64,000 nucleotides of DNA from Ruminococcaceae bacterium UBA5891 (GCA_002431945.1 DJET01000078.1:37737-101736); one strand, 5' to 3'. Positions 16,145 through 25,706 are shown, numbered from the stretch's first letter. Numbers and translations: made by a program. The notes: generated by a model not told the origin, from the sequence alone.

Positions 16145-16160
16145 CTTACATTTTTGTAAG
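16145..16160 (-). promoter_or_regulatory. Response-regulator operator (BceR-type TNACA-N4-TGTAA)
   Basis: The perfect palindrome CTTACATTTTTGTAAG matches the published binding pattern of Bce-type response regulators (TNACA, four bases, TGTAA). It sits 1 base after the kinase stop and about 54 bases upstream of the -10 of the transporter operon, a position expected for activation. Confidence 0.75.
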
Positions 16161-16161
16161 A

Positions 16162-17145
16162 TTATTCAATTTCTATGCTTTCGGGCGTTAAATCAATTTC
16201 CGCGAGAGTCCCTTTCCCGACTTCGGAGCTTACCCTTAGAGTATGCCCCAATTTGTCTGCGGTGCGGCGGCACAGATAAAGCCCCAAGCCTGTAGACTTT
16301 CTGTCTGTTCTGCCGTTATAGCCGGTATAACCCTTTTCGAAAATACGCGGCAGATCCTCTTGCGATATTCCTATGCCGGTATCGCTTATAAAAATCGAAT
16401 TGCCTTTTGAATAAACGGAAATCGTACCTTTTTTGGTGTATTTAAGCGAATTTGATATTATCTGCTCGATAATAAAGCCCAACTGTTTTTCGTCCGTTAC
16501 GGCGGTAAGCCCTGTTTCCTTATAATCAAGCGTAAGCTTTTTTAAAATAAACTGCTTTGAAAATTTTTTAAGAACGGATTTTATTATACGGTCAGTATCG
16601 CAGGCGGTAATAACAAAATCGTTCGTGCCGCTTTCAAGCCGTATATAGCCGAGCGCCATTTCCGTATACTGCTCGATTTTAAAAAGCTCTGCCTCGCATT
16701 CGCGCGAATGTGTGCCGCTGTCAGACTGTAAAAGCAGGTGCATTGCCGCAATCGGCGTTTTGATCTGATGCGCCCAAAGGGTGTAATAATCGTCCGTGTC
16801 GCGAAGCTTTATAGCAAGGTCTGAAATTAAGGTCTGCTTTTCGGCGGCAAGCCTTTTAATAATTTCGGTGTAATACTGTTTTTCGGGGTTGCGGGTTTCG
16901 GGGAACGAATTGCTTTCAATCATTATTTCCTCGCTTTTTAAAATTTTAAGCAATTGCTTTTGCGCGTTAACCGATTTTATAATGCGTACTGCCGCAAACG
17001 GTATTATTAAAAGCGAGGAAAGCAGCGCCGCGTAAAGCACGGCGTATATATTAAGCCTGTATAATGCAATAACCGAAAAGAACACGGCAAGCGCCGCGGC
17101 GCAAACTAAAATGTAAGCCGATTTTGATTTAATGTATTTAATCAT
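16162..17145 (-). CDS. Intramembrane-sensing histidine kinase (BceS-like)
   Basis: This 327-residue kinase has two N-terminal spans separated by only a few residues (about 10-30 and 35-52), so it has no real sensor domain outside the cell. The phosphoacceptor is in LWAHQIKTPIAAMHL near residue 123, and the ATPase core has NSLKYTKKG and DTGIGISQEDLPRIFEKGYTG. Bce kinases detect peptide flux through the transporter permease, encoded next to it here. It overlaps the regulator gene by 4 bases. Confidence 0.92.
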   Translation of the reverse strand: MIKYIKSKSAYILVCAAALAVFFSVIALYRLNIYAVLYAALLSSLLIIPFAAVRIIKSVNAQKQLLKILKSEEIMIESNSFPETRNPEKQYYTEIIKRLAAEKQTLISDLAIKLRDTDDYYTLWAHQIKTPIAAMHLLLQSDSGTHSRECEAELFKIEQYTEMALGYIRLESGTNDFVITACDTDRIIKSVLKKFSKQFILKKLTLDYKETGLTAVTDEKQLGFIIEQIISNSLKYTKKGTISVYSKGNSIFISDTGIGISQEDLPRIFEKGYTGYNGRTDRKSTGLGLYLCRRTADKLGHTLRVSSEVGKGTLAEIDLTPESIEIE

Positions 17146-17813
17146 TTTATAATATATCCTATACCTTTTTTTGTGGTTATAAAATCCGCAAGACCAATGC
17201 TTTCAAGCTTTTTCCTGAGCCTTGTAACGTTTACGGTAAGCGTATTTTCGTCCACAAAGCTTTCGTCCTGCCAAAGCTGTTCCATAATTGACTCGCGCGT
17301 TACTATTTCTCCGCTTTTTTCCATCAGCGTAAGTAAAATACGGTACTCGTTTTTTGTAAGCTCCGCGCTTTTTCCGCGATAGCTTACCGCAGCGGACTGT
17401 TTATTTAATACCACGCCGCGGTGTTCCTTTAAATTTCCCGCGCCCGAAAGCTCGTACGTTCGGCGAAGGATAGCCTGAACCTTTGCATTAAGCACGGAAA
17501 GGTCAAACGGCTTTGCCAAAAAGTCGTCCCCGCCCATATTAACGGCGGTAACTATGTTCATATTATCCGCCGCCGAGGAAATGAAAATTATCGGCACGTC
17601 GGAAAGCTTCCTTATTTCTCTGCAACGGCAGTAGCCGTTAAAAAACGGCAGGGAAATATCAAGCAGAACAAGCTGTGGGTTAAAATCGGCAAATTCCGCT
17701 GTTACATTTTTAAAATCCTGCGCGCATTTTACGTTATGTCCCCAAGAGGTAAGAAAATTATCCATCTCTCTTGCTATTACGGGATCGTCCTCTACAATAA
17801 AAATATCTGCCAT
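17142..17813 (-). CDS. OmpR-family response regulator (BceR-like)
   Basis: This 223-residue regulator has a receiver domain (VEDDP, phosphoacceptor in LVLLDISLP near residue 52, conserved Lys in LAKPF) and a winged-helix DNA-binding domain (LTKNEYRILLTLMEK, RESIMEQLW, VNVTRLRKKLE). It is the partner of the kinase that follows and very likely binds the palindrome at 16145-16160. It is divergent from the greA-like gene. Confidence 0.93.
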   Translation of the reverse strand: MADIFIVEDDPVIAREMDNFLTSWGHNVKCAQDFKNVTAEFADFNPQLVLLDISLPFFNGYCRCREIRKLSDVPIIFISSAADNMNIVTAVNMGGDDFLAKPFDLSVLNAKVQAILRRTYELSGAGNLKEHRGVVLNKQSAAVSYRGKSAELTKNEYRILLTLMEKSGEIVTRESIMEQLWQDESFVDENTLTVNVTRLRKKLESIGLADFITTKKGIGYIIK

Positions 17814-17869
17814 ATTATCACTCCGTTAAATTTATTTTAACATAAAAGCGCAATAATTTAAAGTATTAC

Positions 17870-17898
17870 TTGTTTTAAGGCAGGGTAAGTAGTATAAT
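17870..17898 (+). promoter_or_regulatory. Promoter of the greA-like gene
   Basis: TTGTTT (17870-17875) and TATAAT (17893-17898) are 17 bases apart, 19 bases before the start codon. Confidence 0.7.
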
Positions 17899-17917
17899 AC
17901 ATAATCAGGTGAGAGTT

Positions 17918-18421
17918 ATGTACGATGAGCTTACTAAGGTTGATATTAAAAAAATGAAGGACGAGCTTGAATACCGCATAGGCACGGTTCGCCCGAAAAT
18001 ACTTGAAGAGGTAAAATTTACCCGCAGCTTTGGCGATTTAAGCGAAAATGCGGAGTATCACGCCGCCAAGCGCGAGCGCGGCAAGAACGAAAGCCGCATA
18101 CGCTACCTCCGCAATATGATTAAGACCGCAAAAATAATAGAACCCGAAAGCCGCGAGGACGAAGTGGGACTTTTCGATACGGTTGAATACTATGTTGAGG
18201 AGGACGACGCAGTAGAAAAGGTGCGAATTGTAACCTCGCTGCGCCAAAATTCGCTTGAGCGTCTTATAAGCCGTGAATCGCCTATGGGTAAGGCGCTTAT
18301 GGGCGCTAAAAAGGGCGATAGGGTATGCGTTAAGGTAAGCGACGAGTACAGCTATTATATAGTTATTCGCGAAATTGTAAAGGGCAACGACGACGCAAGC
18401 CTTGAAATACGAAAATTCTGA
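17918..18421 (+). CDS. greA: GreA/GreB-family transcription elongation factor
   Basis: This 167-residue protein has the GreA coiled-coil tip with the conserved acidic signature FGDLSENAEYHAAKRE (residues about 45-60) and a C-terminal FKBP-like domain ending in GDRVCVKVSDEY. Gre factors enter the RNA polymerase channel and stimulate cleavage of backtracked RNA. ATG 17918 is preceded by AGGTGAG; an in-frame GTG at 17909 lies within that ribosome site. The gene may be one of several gre paralogues in the genome. Confidence 0.9.
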   Translation: MYDELTKVDIKKMKDELEYRIGTVRPKILEEVKFTRSFGDLSENAEYHAAKRERGKNESRIRYLRNMIKTAKIIEPESREDEVGLFDTVEYYVEEDDAVEKVRIVTSLRQNSLERLISRESPMGKALMGAKKGDRVCVKVSDEYSYYIVIREIVKGNDDASLEIRKF

Positions 18422-18450
18422 TTGAAAAAATCGGAATTTTTTGCTATAAT
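18422..18450 (+). promoter_or_regulatory. Promoter of thyX operon
   Basis: TTGAAA (18422-18427) and TATAAT (18445-18450) are 17 bases apart. The -35 begins directly after the greA-like stop codon. Confidence 0.75.
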
Positions 18451-18479
18451 CAATAAGATAAAAATAAGGAGAAAAGTAT

Positions 18480-19253
18480 ATGGCAAAGGTTTTTTTACTT
18501 GCACACACGCCAAGTCCCGAAAAAACGGTTGCGGCGGCGGCAAAGCTGTGTTACAGCAGCTCGGATATTGAGGGTTTGAACGACAGCCTTACAGATGAAA
18601 AGGCGGCGGCTTTTGTTGAAATGCTTTCGGAAATAGGCCACGAAAGCCCTATTGAGCACGCAAGCTTTACCTTCGGTATAGAAGGCGTTTCGCGTTCGCT
18701 TTTAGCGCAAATAACAAGGCACAGAATGGCGTCTTTTTCGGTTAAAAGCCAGCGCTATGTGCGCGAGGGCAGCTTCGGCTATGTAACTCCGCCCGAAATA
18801 GCGGCAGAGCCTGAGGCAAAAAAGCTTTACGATGAAATTATGGCGGAGGATCAGAAAAAATACGACCGAATTGCCGCAATTCTTAAAGAAAAGCACATTA
18901 AGACGTTTTTGGCTGAGGGCAAGGACGAAAAAACCGCAAACCGCCTTGCCGAGAAGAAGGCTATTGAAGACGCGCGCTTTGTTCTGCCCAATTCCTGCGA
19001 AACGCAGATGATAATGACAATGAATGCCCGCTCTCTTAAAAATTTCTTTAGAATCCGCTGCTGCAACAGGGCGCAGTGGGAAATAAGGGACGTTGCCGAC
19101 CAAATGCTGGCGCTTGTATCTAAGGCTGCGCCGGAGCTTTTTAAAAACGCGGGCCCTGCCTGCCTTAACGGCGCGTGCAGCGAGGGTAAAATGTCCTGCG
19201 GAAAAGCGGCGCAGGTAAGAGAACACTTTAAGGAACTTAAAAACAATGGGTAA
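18480..19253 (+). CDS. thyX: FAD-dependent thymidylate synthase ThyX
   Basis: This 257-residue protein has the ThyX signature: TRHRMASFSVKSQRYV near residue 78, preceded by ESPIEHASFTF. ThyX makes dTMP from dUMP with methylene-tetrahydrofolate, FAD and NADPH, and replaces ThyA where that is missing. The end overlaps tmk by 8 bases, so the two consecutive steps toward dTTP are translationally coupled. AAGGAG precedes the ATG. Confidence 0.96.
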   Translation: MAKVFLLAHTPSPEKTVAAAAKLCYSSSDIEGLNDSLTDEKAAAFVEMLSEIGHESPIEHASFTFGIEGVSRSLLAQITRHRMASFSVKSQRYVREGSFGYVTPPEIAAEPEAKKLYDEIMAEDQKKYDRIAAILKEKHIKTFLAEGKDEKTANRLAEKKAIEDARFVLPNSCETQMIMTMNARSLKNFFRIRCCNRAQWEIRDVADQMLALVSKAAPELFKNAGPACLNGACSEGKMSCGKAAQVREHFKELKNNG

Positions 19254-19911
19254 GCTGATAGTAATAGAAGGGCTTGACGGCAGCGGAAAGTCCACACAGT
19301 TAGAGCTGCTGCCGAAAAGGCTAAAGGTTCACGGAATAGAATGTAAAACCGTTTCTTTTCCCGATTATGATAGTAATTCGAGCGCGCTTGTTAAAATGTA
19401 TTTAAACGGCGATTTCGGCACGCACCCGTCTGACGTTAATCCGTATGCCGCCTCGGCGTTTTACACGGTAGACCGATTTGCCTCTTACAAAACGGCGTGG
19501 GGCAAGTTTTATAACGGCGGAGGCACGGTTATTTCGGGAAGATACACCACGTCTAACGCCGTTCATCAGGCTTCGAAGCTTGACAGTAAGGATTGGGTGC
19601 CGTTTCTTGACTGGCTTTATGATTTTGAGTATAACAAAATAGGTATACCGCGTCCCGATAAGGTAATCTTTCTTGATATGCCGGTTGAGGTTTCGCAAAA
19701 GCTGCTTGATAAACGCTATTCGGCAGGCGGAAAAAAGGATATTCACGAAAGCGATACCGCTTATTTAAGCAAATGCCGTGCGGCGGCTGAGTTTACGGCT
19801 GAATATTCTGGCTGGGAAACCGTTTCCTGCGCCGAAAACGGCGAGGCGAGAACCGTTAAGGATATATCCGACGATATATTAAAGTCGGTTTTAAAGCTTT
19901 ATAAGGAGTAA
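19246..19911 (+). CDS. tmk: Thymidylate kinase
   Basis: This 221-residue P-loop kinase has Walker A EGLDGSGKSTQ at residue 8, a DRFASYK/SGRYTTSN stretch corresponding to the DR(Y/F) nucleotide motif, and a lid region near residue 150. It phosphorylates dTMP to dTDP. Coupling to thyX supports this. It is slightly unusual among TMKs in that its central region is longer than in Escherichia coli, as in the Clostridia form. Confidence 0.9.
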   Translation: MGKLIVIEGLDGSGKSTQLELLPKRLKVHGIECKTVSFPDYDSNSSALVKMYLNGDFGTHPSDVNPYAASAFYTVDRFASYKTAWGKFYNGGGTVISGRYTTSNAVHQASKLDSKDWVPFLDWLYDFEYNKIGIPRPDKVIFLDMPVEVSQKLLDKRYSAGGKKDIHESDTAYLSKCRAAAEFTAEYSGWETVSCAENGEARTVKDISDDILKSVLKLYKE

Positions 19912-19916
19912 AATGT

Positions 19917-20459
19917 ATGGTTTACGTATTTTTGGCTGACGGCTTTGAGGAATGCGAGGCGTTAGCGCCGGCTGATATTTTAAGGCGCGGCGGAATCGAC
20001 CTTAAAACCGTAGGCGTTACGGGTAAGACCGTAACGGGCGCGCACGGAATACCCGTTATCTGCGATATTACCGCCGACGAGGCTGTTAAAGAGGATTTGA
20101 GCGCGGTTATATTGCCGGGCGGTATGCCCGGAACGCTTAATCTTAAGAAAAGCCGCACCGTGCAGGATTTTATAGATTTTGCTGCGGAAAAAGGGCTTAT
20201 TATAGGGGCTATATGCGCCGCTCCTTCAATACTTGGGGCTAAAGGGCTTTTGAAGAATAAAAAAGCCACGTGCTTTACGGGCTTTGAAAAAGAGCTTACG
20301 GGCGCAAGCGTTACCGATACGCCCGTTGTAAGGGACGGCAATATTATAACCGCTTACGGCGCGGGCGCGGCGTTTGAGTTCGGCTTTTGCCTGGCTGGGG
20401 CTTTGCTTGGAAAAAGCGCGGCGGAACAGCTTGCCGCGGCTATGAGATACACAAAATAA
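19917..20459 (+). CDS. DJ-1/PfpI family protein
   Basis: This 180-residue protein has the DJ-1 fold: FLADGFEECEALAPADILRRGG at the start, LPGGMPGTLNL, and the nucleophile elbow AICAAPSILG with Cys near residue 102. Family members are glyoxalase/deglycase-like enzymes or chaperones; activity here is not known. It starts 5 bases after the tmk stop within the same transcription unit. Confidence 0.88.
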   Translation: MVYVFLADGFEECEALAPADILRRGGIDLKTVGVTGKTVTGAHGIPVICDITADEAVKEDLSAVILPGGMPGTLNLKKSRTVQDFIDFAAEKGLIIGAICAAPSILGAKGLLKNKKATCFTGFEKELTGASVTDTPVVRDGNIITAYGAGAAFEFGFCLAGALLGKSAAEQLAAAMRYTK

Positions 20460-20478
20460 TATTTTGCGGAGAAAAAAT

Positions 20479-21651
20479 ATGGACGATAAAAACATTACAG
20501 GAAACAGCGGCTTCGGCGATGAGGATTTTATAATAGGCAAGGGCTTTGAAATAAGCGAAGAGCCTGTGCCGGCAGCCGAAGAAAAACACTCAAAGCATAA
20601 ACATTCCGGCGGAAAAAGCGTTATTAAAACGCTTATATGGATCATATGTATAATAGTGGTATCCGTAGGACTTGCTTTCGGCGTTATATACGCAGGGGCG
20701 GATTATATGGGTATAGGCTTCGGCAGGGGGGAGGATTGCGTTCTTGAGATAGAAAAGGGAACGCCTGCCGTTAAAATCGCAAGCCAGCTAAAGGAATGCG
20801 GCGCGGTAAAGATACCAGTGCTGTTCAGAGTTTATGCAAAGCTTAAACACTATGACAGTCAGTTTAAATACGGCGTTTACACCTTTAATAACGAGGCGGG
20901 GTACGAGGCTCTTTCAAAAATGCTTATAGAAGAGGGCTCCTCAGCCGAAAGCGTAAGAGTAACCATACCCGAAATGTCTACGGTAGACGATATTGCAAAA
21001 ATTCTTGAAGAAAAGGGCGTTTGCACAAAATCCGACTTTATTGAAGAGGTACAGCACGGCGAGTTTGATTACGATTTTGTAAAGGCCATACCGCAGGAAA
21101 AGGTTTATTACAGGCTTGAAGGGTATTTATTCCCCGAAACCTATGATTTTTATTCTTATGAATCAAAAGAGTGCGCTCATTTAGCGGTTGATAAAATGCT
21201 TAAAACGCTTAATGATAAGCTTAGCTCTTCACTGCGTGAAAAAATATCAAAAAGCGGATATACATTTAATGAGATTATGACGCTTTCTTCTCTTGTAGAG
21301 CTTGAAGCGGGCGGAGCGCCCGAAGAAATGGCAAATGTTGCGGCGGTATTTTGCAACCGTCTTAACAATAAGGCGGAATATCCGAAGCTTCAGTCCTCGC
21401 CTACGCAGAAATATCCTTACGGCTCAGGTAAATACGATACCTATAAATCGGACGGACTGCCTCCGGGACCCCTCTGCTCGCCGAGCTTTAATTCAATAAA
21501 GGCGGCAATTGAGCCCTCAACCGATTACGAAGGCTATTATTACTTTGTAACCGACGCTAAAATGAAGTTTTATTACAATAAAACGCTCGGCGAACACAAC
21601 GCCACAATAGCAAGACTTAAAAAGGAGAACAACTGGATTGGCGACAGATAA
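20479..21651 (+). CDS. mltG: Endolytic transglycosylase MltG (YceG-like)
   Basis: This 390-residue protein has a cytoplasmic acidic N-terminus, one membrane span at residues about 52-75, and a YceG/MltG domain with a LysM-like subdomain (CVLEIEKGTPAVKIASQL) and the catalytic segment SLVELEAGGAPEEMANVAAVFCNRL, where the Glu is the active residue. MltG cuts nascent glycan strands. ATG 20479 follows GCGGAG; the frame extends 5 codons upstream without support. The stop overlaps the next gene by 14 bases. Confidence 0.92.
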   Translation: MDDKNITGNSGFGDEDFIIGKGFEISEEPVPAAEEKHSKHKHSGGKSVIKTLIWIICIIVVSVGLAFGVIYAGADYMGIGFGRGEDCVLEIEKGTPAVKIASQLKECGAVKIPVLFRVYAKLKHYDSQFKYGVYTFNNEAGYEALSKMLIEEGSSAESVRVTIPEMSTVDDIAKILEEKGVCTKSDFIEEVQHGEFDYDFVKAIPQEKVYYRLEGYLFPETYDFYSYESKECAHLAVDKMLKTLNDKLSSSLREKISKSGYTFNEIMTLSSLVELEAGGAPEEMANVAAVFCNRLNNKAEYPKLQSSPTQKYPYGSGKYDTYKSDGLPPGPLCSPSFNSIKAAIEPSTDYEGYYYFVTDAKMKFYYNKTLGEHNATIARLKKENNWIGDR

Positions 21652-22870
21652 TATCCCCGAATTGCTTTGCCCCGCAGGCGATATATCAAGGCTTTACGCG
21701 GCGGTAGATTACGGCGCAGACGCGGTATATCTTGCCGGCGAGGAATTCGGTATGCGCACCGCGGCGGCGAACTTCGGCGAAGAAGACCTTAAAAAGGGTA
21801 TAGAATACGCGCATAAAAACGGTGTAAAGGTACACATTGCCTGCAATACGATACCCCATAACGAGGAAATACCGCGCTTGCCTGCGTTTCTTGAAATGCT
21901 GGACACTTTGGGTGCGGACGCGGTTATAGCCGCGGATATAGGCACCATGGGGCTTGTTAAAAAATATGCGCCGCACGTGCAGCTGCACGCCTCGGTTCAG
22001 TCGGGCATATGCAATTATGAAACCGCAAACGCATTTTACAATATGGGCGCTAAGCGCGTTGTTTTGGCGCGCGAGCTATCGCTTGACGAAATTGCCGAAA
22101 TAAGAGCCAAAACGCCGTCGGGATTGGAGCTTGAAGCGTTTGCGCACGGCGCTATGTGCATTTCCTTCTCGGCAAGGTGCCTGCTTTCAAGCTATATGAC
22201 GGGGCGCGACGCAAACCGCGGAGACTGCGCGCAGCCCTGCCGCTGGAGCTATTCTTTAATTGAAGAAAAACGGCCTGGTCAGCATTTTGATATTACCGAA
22301 ACCGATAAAGGAACCTACATTTTAAACGCTAACGACCTTTGTATGGCTGAAAATCTTGATAAAATGGCAAACAGCGGTATTGACAGTATTAAAATCGAGG
22401 GCAGGGCGAAATCGCACTATTATGTGGCGGTTACCGCCAATGCTTACCGCGGTGCGCTTGACAGCCTTAAAGCGCAGCAGGGCGAATGGAAATGCCCGTC
22501 TTGGGTAACAGAGGAGCTTAACAAAATAAGCCATCGCACTTATTCAACGGGCTTTTACTTCGGCAAGCCGCAAAATGCGCAAACGTATAAGGACGCAGGC
22601 TATATAAGGGATTATTCGGTTGCCGCCGTGGCAGTGGGATACGAAAACGGCTGTATTACCGCCACGCTAAAAAACAAATTTTCAAAGGGGCAGGTCTTTG
22701 ATTGCCTTGAGCCTAAAAGCGCCCCATTTACCGTAACGGCAAACGAGCTTTTTAACGATGCGGGCGAGCCGATAGACGAGGCGCCGCACCCGATGATGAT
22801 TATTAAAATACCTTTTTCACGTCCTGTTAAAAAGGGCGCGCTTTTGAGAATGAAGACTGTACGGGAGTAA
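21638..22870 (+). CDS. U32 family peptidase (collagenase-like, YrrN/YrrO or RlhA type)
   Basis: This 410-residue protein has the U32 pattern: ELLCPAGDISRLYAAVDYGADAVYLAG, HVQLHASVQSGICN, VVLARELSLDEIAEI and the family signature ELEAFAHGAMCISFSARCLLSSYMTGRDANRGDCAQPCRW (residues about 165-205). It starts at TTG, 10 bases after AAGGAG inside the mltG end. Members act in tRNA or rRNA hydroxylation or as proteases; clostridial neighbours suggest the YrrMNO cluster, next to mltG (yrrL) as in Bacillus, so tRNA 5-hydroxyuridine synthesis is a reasonable inference. Confidence 0.87.
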   Translation: MATDNIPELLCPAGDISRLYAAVDYGADAVYLAGEEFGMRTAAANFGEEDLKKGIEYAHKNGVKVHIACNTIPHNEEIPRLPAFLEMLDTLGADAVIAADIGTMGLVKKYAPHVQLHASVQSGICNYETANAFYNMGAKRVVLARELSLDEIAEIRAKTPSGLELEAFAHGAMCISFSARCLLSSYMTGRDANRGDCAQPCRWSYSLIEEKRPGQHFDITETDKGTYILNANDLCMAENLDKMANSGIDSIKIEGRAKSHYYVAVTANAYRGALDSLKAQQGEWKCPSWVTEELNKISHRTYSTGFYFGKPQNAQTYKDAGYIRDYSVAAVAVGYENGCITATLKNKFSKGQVFDCLEPKSAPFTVTANELFNDAGEPIDEAPHPMMIIKIPFSRPVKKGALLRMKTVRE

Positions 22871-22877
22871 TGCTTGA

Positions 22878-24239
22878 ATGAAAATTACAGTAGTAGGCTG
22901 CGGAAAAATAGGCTGCACGGTTATTAACGCGCTGCTGACCGAGGGACACGAGATAGTGGCTATTGATAACGATCCTGACGTAATATCCGATATAACCAAT
23001 ATTTACGATGTTATGACGGTGTGCGGCAGCGGAACGGATTCGGACGTACTGCTTGAGGCAGGGAACGCGGATCTGCTTATAGCCGTTACGGGATCGGACG
23101 AGTTTAATATGCTTACCTGCTTTATTGCAAAGCGGCTTGGCATTAAGCATACAATAGCGCGGATAAGAAAACCCGAATATAACGATAAAAGCCTTTCTTT
23201 TCTTAAAAAGGAATTGGGGCTGTCTATGGCAATTAACCCCGAAAGGCTTGTTTCACGCGAAATGTTTAATATTTTAAAGCTGCCGAGCGCCATAAAGGTT
23301 GAGGAATTTTCGCGCGGCAACTTTGAAATGGTTGAGCTTATTTTAAAAGAAAATTCACCGCTTGACGGCGTAAGCCTTATAGACCTTAAGAAAAAACACC
23401 CCGATAATTTTCTTGTTTGCGCGGTACAGCGCGGCGATAAGCTTTATATACCGGACGGTAATTTTGTCCTTAAAAGCGGCGATAAGATAGGCATTACGTC
23501 TTCTTCGGTTGAAATTCAGCGTTTGTTAAGAAAGCTCGGTATTCTTCAAAAGCAGGCGCGCGACGTTATGATTTTAGGCGCTACGCGTACTTCGTACTAT
23601 CTTTCAAAGCTGCTTTTGGCGGCGGGTAACTCGGTCAAGATTATAGACGCAGACAGAGAGCGCTGCAAAGAATTCAGCGATTCGCTCCCCGGTGCCGTTA
23701 TAATAAACGGCGACCCTGCAAGGCAGGAATTACTGCTTGAAGAGGGCATAGGCAACGTGGACGCGGTAGTGGCGCTTACGGGTATGGACGAAGAAAATAT
23801 ACTTCTTTCTTACTTTGCGGCAATGCAGAATGTGCCTAAGGTTATTGCAAAGGTAAACCGAAATGAGTTTTTGCCTACTGCGGAAAGGCTGGGTATAGAT
23901 TCGGTTGCGTCTCAGATAAGAACGGTGGGGGACGTTACCGTAAGATATGCGCGCGCGCTTGAAAACTCTATGGGCAGTAAGGTTGAAACGCTTTACAAGC
24001 TTATGAACGGAAACGCCGAGGCGCTTGAATTTGCCGTAAACGGCGAAAGCAAGATAATTAAAATACCGTTTAAGGAGCTGCCCACAAAATCCAATATACT
24101 GATAGCAGGAATAATACGCGGCAGAAAGACTATTATTCCTTCGGGCGACGATATGATAATGCCGGGCGACCGCGTTGTTGTAATATCGGGCGGCGGCAGA
24201 CTTAACGATCTTTCCGATATAGTGGATAAGCAGAGGTGA
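22878..24239 (+). CDS. trkA: Trk potassium transporter NAD-binding protein TrkA
   Basis: This 453-residue protein has two RCK units, each with a Rossmann motif (TVVGCGKIGCTVINAL at the N-terminus and VMILGATRTSYYLSKLL near residue 225) followed by TrkA_C segments. It binds NAD and gates the membrane subunit encoded directly after it. The gene lies 7 bases after the peptidase gene. Confidence 0.94.
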   Translation: MKITVVGCGKIGCTVINALLTEGHEIVAIDNDPDVISDITNIYDVMTVCGSGTDSDVLLEAGNADLLIAVTGSDEFNMLTCFIAKRLGIKHTIARIRKPEYNDKSLSFLKKELGLSMAINPERLVSREMFNILKLPSAIKVEEFSRGNFEMVELILKENSPLDGVSLIDLKKKHPDNFLVCAVQRGDKLYIPDGNFVLKSGDKIGITSSSVEIQRLLRKLGILQKQARDVMILGATRTSYYLSKLLLAAGNSVKIIDADRERCKEFSDSLPGAVIINGDPARQELLLEEGIGNVDAVVALTGMDEENILLSYFAAMQNVPKVIAKVNRNEFLPTAERLGIDSVASQIRTVGDVTVRYARALENSMGSKVETLYKLMNGNAEALEFAVNGESKIIKIPFKELPTKSNILIAGIIRGRKTIIPSGDDMIMPGDRVVVISGGGRLNDLSDIVDKQR

Positions 24240-24243
24240 GCTT

Positions 24244-25689
24244 ATGAACCGCAGAATGATTTTTAATGCCGTAGGTATGATGCTGCGGGTTGAGGCGGTG
24301 CTTTTGCTGCTCCCTGCAATAACAAGCGCAATTTACCGCGAAAGCGAAGCGTTTGCTTTTCTTTCGGCGGCTGTTTTGGGGTATGCCCTCGGCATTTTGC
24401 CAAAGCTGTTTTATAAGCCTAAAACGCATGTTATTTATGCAAAAGAAGGCTTTATCATAGTTGCGTTTTCTTGGATAATGCTGTCGCTTATAGGCTCGCT
24501 GCCGTTTATTATAAGCGGCGAAATACCAAGGCTTGCCGACGCGTTTTTTGAAACCGTAAGCGGCTTTACAACAACGGGCGCCTCAATTTTAACGGACGTT
24601 GAAGCGCACAGCCACGGCGTTTTGTTTTGGCGCAGCTTTACGCACTGGATAGGCGGTATGGGCATAATAGTTTTTGTAACGGCAATTATACCAAACGTAT
24701 CTGAAAGACCGATACACATTCTTCGCGCGGAAATGCCCGGCCCTACAATGGGTAAGCTTGTGCCGCGAATTAAGGATACCGCCGTTATACTGTACCTTAT
24801 TTATATGGTTATGACGGTTATCGAAGTGGTTTTGCTGTGCATAGGCGGTATGCCGTTTTTCGAAAGCCTGCTTCACTCGTTCGGTACGGCAGGTACGGGC
24901 GGCTTCGGCTTAAAGGGAAACAGCATAGCCGGCTATTCGCCGTATATTCAGTGGGTCATAGGCATATTTATGGTCCTGTTCGGCGTAAACTTTAACCTTT
25001 ATTACCTTATAATAATCAAAAAGCTTAAAACCGCGGTTAAAAGCCATGAGCTTTGGTTCTTTTTTGCGGTTATCGGCATTTCAACCCTGCTTATAACATT
25101 TAATATCAGGTATTTGTTCGGTAATTTTTCAGAAACGCTGCGAACGGCATTTTTTCAGGTTGCTTCTATTATTTCAACAACCGGCTATGCCACGGCGGAT
25201 TTCAACACATGGCCGCAATTTTCAAGGTATCTTATTTTACTGCTTATGTTTTTCGGCGGCTGTGCGGGTTCAACGGCGGGCGGTATGAAAATGTCACGCA
25301 TTATGATGCTTTTCAAGCTTATACGCAACGAAACGCAACGGCTTATTCACCCGCGTGCCGTAACCTCGCTTCGCTTCGAGGGCAAAACGGTAGACGGAGC
25401 AACCTCAAGAAATTTAAGCAATTATTTTTTAATATATTTCGTTTGCCTTGCGGTAATTGTTTTATTGCTCTGCGGTGAGCCGTTCAGTTTTTTAACCAAT
25501 TTTTCCGCCGCGGTTTCCTGCTTTAACAATGTGGGTCCTGGTCTTGACGCGGTAGGTCCGGCAAGCAGCTATGCGGCTTACTCGGATTTTGCAAAATATA
25601 TTTTATCCTTTGCAATGCTTTTGGGCAGACTTGAAATTTTCCCGATAATTATAGCGTTTTCGCCGTCTGCTTGGTTAAGGAATAAATAA
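24244..25689 (+). CDS. trkH: Trk potassium uptake membrane protein TrkH
   Basis: This 481-residue membrane protein contains the four pore-loop repeats of the Trk/Ktr superfamily, including TVSGFTTTGAS near residue 112, GTAGTGGFG, ASIISTTGYATADF and FNNVGPGL, which hold selectivity-filter glycines. It works with TrkA in potassium uptake. A strong bidirectional terminator follows. Confidence 0.95.
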   Translation: MNRRMIFNAVGMMLRVEAVLLLLPAITSAIYRESEAFAFLSAAVLGYALGILPKLFYKPKTHVIYAKEGFIIVAFSWIMLSLIGSLPFIISGEIPRLADAFFETVSGFTTTGASILTDVEAHSHGVLFWRSFTHWIGGMGIIVFVTAIIPNVSERPIHILRAEMPGPTMGKLVPRIKDTAVILYLIYMVMTVIEVVLLCIGGMPFFESLLHSFGTAGTGGFGLKGNSIAGYSPYIQWVIGIFMVLFGVNFNLYYLIIIKKLKTAVKSHELWFFFAVIGISTLLITFNIRYLFGNFSETLRTAFFQVASIISTTGYATADFNTWPQFSRYLILLLMFFGGCAGSTAGGMKMSRIMMLFKLIRNETQRLIHPRAVTSLRFEGKTVDGATSRNLSNYFLIYFVCLAVIVLLLCGEPFSFLTNFSAAVSCFNNVGPGLDAVGPASSYAAYSDFAKYILSFAMLLGRLEIFPIIIAFSPSAWLRNK

Positions 25690-25706
25690 TAAAAAGCGCC
25701 CTATAT

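Noticed and set aside
16145..16160. Reading the palindrome as a terminator of the kinase gene
   Set aside because: The stem is only 6 bp of AT-rich sequence, lacks a following T-run on the minus strand, and matches the BceR site exactly.
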